A stretch of 14,412 nucleotides of DNA from an uncultured Clostridia bacterium (GTDB lineage Bacteria > Bacillota > Clostridia > Oscillospirales > Acutalibacteraceae), in the NCBI GenBank assembly GCA_947302895.1, contig CAMYWU010000016.1, positions 1 through 14,412 of the forward strand, written 5' to 3'. Every line of letters starts with the position of its first letter. The stretch's first letter is position 1. Shown here one piece after another: positions 13,603-14,412 of the stretch. The notes beneath the pieces were generated by a model that made no database searches, had not been told where the DNA came from, and worked only from the letters and a program-made list of their open reading frames with translations. The position numbers and the translations under genes are program-made.

Positions 13603-13631
13603 ATTATACACTATTATTAATAGTATATCAA
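13603..13631 (-). promoter_or_regulatory. Promoter of the parA-parB-serS operon
   Basis: On the minus strand TTGATA (13626-13631, 5 of 6) and a perfect TATAAT (13603-13608) are 17 bases apart, giving a start near 13596 and a leader of about 20 bases. The spacer holds a short inverted repeat ACTATT-att-AATAGT (13610-13624), which could be an operator or chance in an AT-rich tract. The nearest parS-like site is 34 bases upstream of the -35 box, so bound ParB might influence this promoter. Confidence 0.75.
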
Positions 13632-13664
13632 GGCGAAATACATATAAAAAGAGAAAATGTTTTG

Positions 13665-13680
13665 CGTTTCACGTGAAACA
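13665..13680. promoter_or_regulatory. parS-like site 1 (ParB loading site)
   Basis: cGTTTCACGTGAAACA matches the 16-base parS consensus TGTTTCACGTGAAACA at 15 positions; only the first outer base differs, and the inner 14-base palindrome is perfect. It lies upstream of the parA promoter. Confidence 0.92.
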
Positions 13681-13804
13681 TTTTTATTGCAGATGCGGAT
13701 ACTTGTAGCGCATCGAAGAGGAAAGACATTCATTGTGATTGCCAACATACTGCTCAACACAAATAACACGGTAAATATGTTTTAATCACGAAGTTGTTTA
13801 AACG
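13681..13804. other. Non-coding spacer between the two parS-like sites
   Basis: I see no supportable gene here. The only structure is a small inverted repeat GATGCG (13692-13697) with CGCATC (13709-13714). The whole gap from parA to the noc stop (13576-13904) is otherwise accounted for by the parA promoter, two parS-like sites and the noc terminator. Confidence 0.6.
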
Positions 13805-13820
13805 AGTTTCACGTGAAACA
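13805..13820. promoter_or_regulatory. parS-like site 2 (ParB loading site)
   Basis: aGTTTCACGTGAAACA, again 15 of 16 to consensus with a perfect inner palindrome. It is 140 bases from site 1 and begins immediately past the T run of the noc terminator. Confidence 0.92.
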
Positions 13821-13821
13821 T

Positions 13822-13860
13822 TAAAAAACGCAAAGCCGACGGACTGTTTGTCCGTCGGCT
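13822..13860 (-). terminator. Rho-independent terminator of noc
   Basis: AGCCGACGGAC (13834-13844) pairs perfectly with GTCCGTCGGCT (13850-13860) over a 5-base loop. On the minus strand it is followed by TTGCGTTTTTT. It lies about 45 bases after the noc stop codon and isolates parA transcription from noc. Confidence 0.88.
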
Positions 13861-13904
13861 CCGCGTGATGAAAAGAGGAGAATATGTTAAAACGGTTTCC
13901 CGTT

Positions 13905-14411
13905 TTAAGCCGTATTTGATAAAAACACCTTTGGAAATTGCTCTTTTTCACTGGTTTTAGGTATTTTTACTGTAAATTCAATGTATTCATCGGTTTCCGT
14001 CTTGTTTGCTTCAGCGTTTATTCCCGATGCTTTCATTGTTTCAATAGCCCTGTTAACCGTATTTACAAATATTCTTACATCCTTAAATACAGTTTTAGGC
14101 TTCTTTTTGCGCTTCTTATGCTTGTTCAGAAAGGATTCAATGTATTTTTCCGTCTGTTCAACGTTCAGTCCTCGTTCTTTTATAACGTTCAGCGCCGACC
14201 AGAGCTCTTTTTCGTCTGAAAGCTTAAGCAAAGCCCTTGCATGACGTTCGGTTAAGCCTTCTTTTTCTATAAAATAGCGCACATCAACAGGAAGTTTGAG
14301 CAATCTTAGCTTGTTTGACAGGGCGCTCTGGCTTTTTGAAAGCTTTTTAGCTGCGTCCGCCTGGGTTAATCCGAAATGATTAATAAGTTGTCCTATTGCT
14401 GCAGCTTCTTC
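13905..14411 (-). CDS. noc: Nucleoid occlusion protein Noc (ParB paralogue), 5' part outside window
   Basis: The reading frame is open from the right edge to the stop at 13905, showing 168 C-terminal residues. It begins inside the ParB-like region with EEAAAIGQL, then a helix-turn-helix GLTQADAAKKLSKSQSALS (visible residues 14-32), LTERHARALL (53-62), a Lys-rich hinge, and a C-terminal domain with KDVRIFVNTVNRAIE and EYIEFTVKIPK, which resembles Bacillus Noc more than ParB. At the four positions known to switch parS readers into Noc-site readers it carries Gln 28, Lys 34, Lys 39 and Arg 56 (visible numbering), the Noc set. Noc binds its own sites, spreads, and keeps the division septum off the chromosome. 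The N-terminal membrane-targeting helix and CTP boxes are beyond the edge. The tail runs about 14 residues past the IPK segment, which is unremarkable. Confidence 0.88.
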   Translation of the reverse strand, partial: EEAAAIGQLINHFGLTQADAAKKLSKSQSALSNKLRLLKLPVDVRYFIEKEGLTERHARALLKLSDEKELWSALNVIKERGLNVEQTEKYIESFLNKHKKRKKKPKTVFKDVRIFVNTVNRAIETMKASGINAEANKTETDEYIEFTVKIPKTSEKEQFPKVFLSNTA

Positions 14412-14412
14412 A

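Overview
The window looks like a stretch of chromosome from a low-to-mid GC Gram-positive of the class Clostridia, plausibly a gut member of the Oscillospiraceae/Ruminococcaceae. The reasons are a DnaD-type primosome protein beside a DnaI/DnaC-type helicase loader, strong sigma-A style promoters with 17-base spacers, a noc-parA-parB chromosome segregation cluster, short two-hairpin repeats of a kind I associate with this group, and a GH95 fucosidase-family enzyme as in bacteria that use host glycans. The lineage call is inference from content; no marker RNA gene is complete here.

Layout. A tRNA-Gly(GCC) gene (minus strand) runs off the left edge. It diverges from a plus-strand pair: a DnaD-domain protein and a zinc-finger AAA+ helicase loader. 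A bidirectional terminator separates this pair from a convergent, solitary lipoprotein of the amino-acid solute-binding family. That gene diverges, across a region with a perfect AT-rich palindrome and a two-hairpin repeat, from a threonine ammonia-lyase gene with a C-terminal ACT domain. After two more repeat copies in inverted orientation comes ridA, whose product clears the reactive enamine/imine made by the lyase. A terminator and a fresh promoter then lead to rlmB (23S rRNA 2'-O-methyltransferase), which overlaps by 4 bases a 799-residue membrane protein. This protein has the domain plan of a P1B-type ATPase but lacks its catalytic signatures.

The rest is on the minus strand. A cytoplasmic GH95 glycosidase converges on the P-type-like gene across a hairpin that also encodes its own last residues. 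Beyond a terminator lies a parA-parB-serS operon, with 1 base of overlap between parA and parB and 14 bases between parB and serS. Two parS-like sites sit in the gap upstream of parA, followed by the 3' part of a noc gene that runs off the right edge. The noc/parA/parB cluster suggests that the right end lies in the origin-proximal part of the chromosome.

Most notable: the catalytically broken P-type ATPase-like protein in translational coupling with rlmB; a seryl-tRNA synthetase whose motifs read as archaeal/eukaryotic-like; a ParB/Noc pair whose DNA-reading residues differ exactly at known specificity positions; and a family of two-hairpin intergenic repeats whose stems differ in sequence but stay paired.
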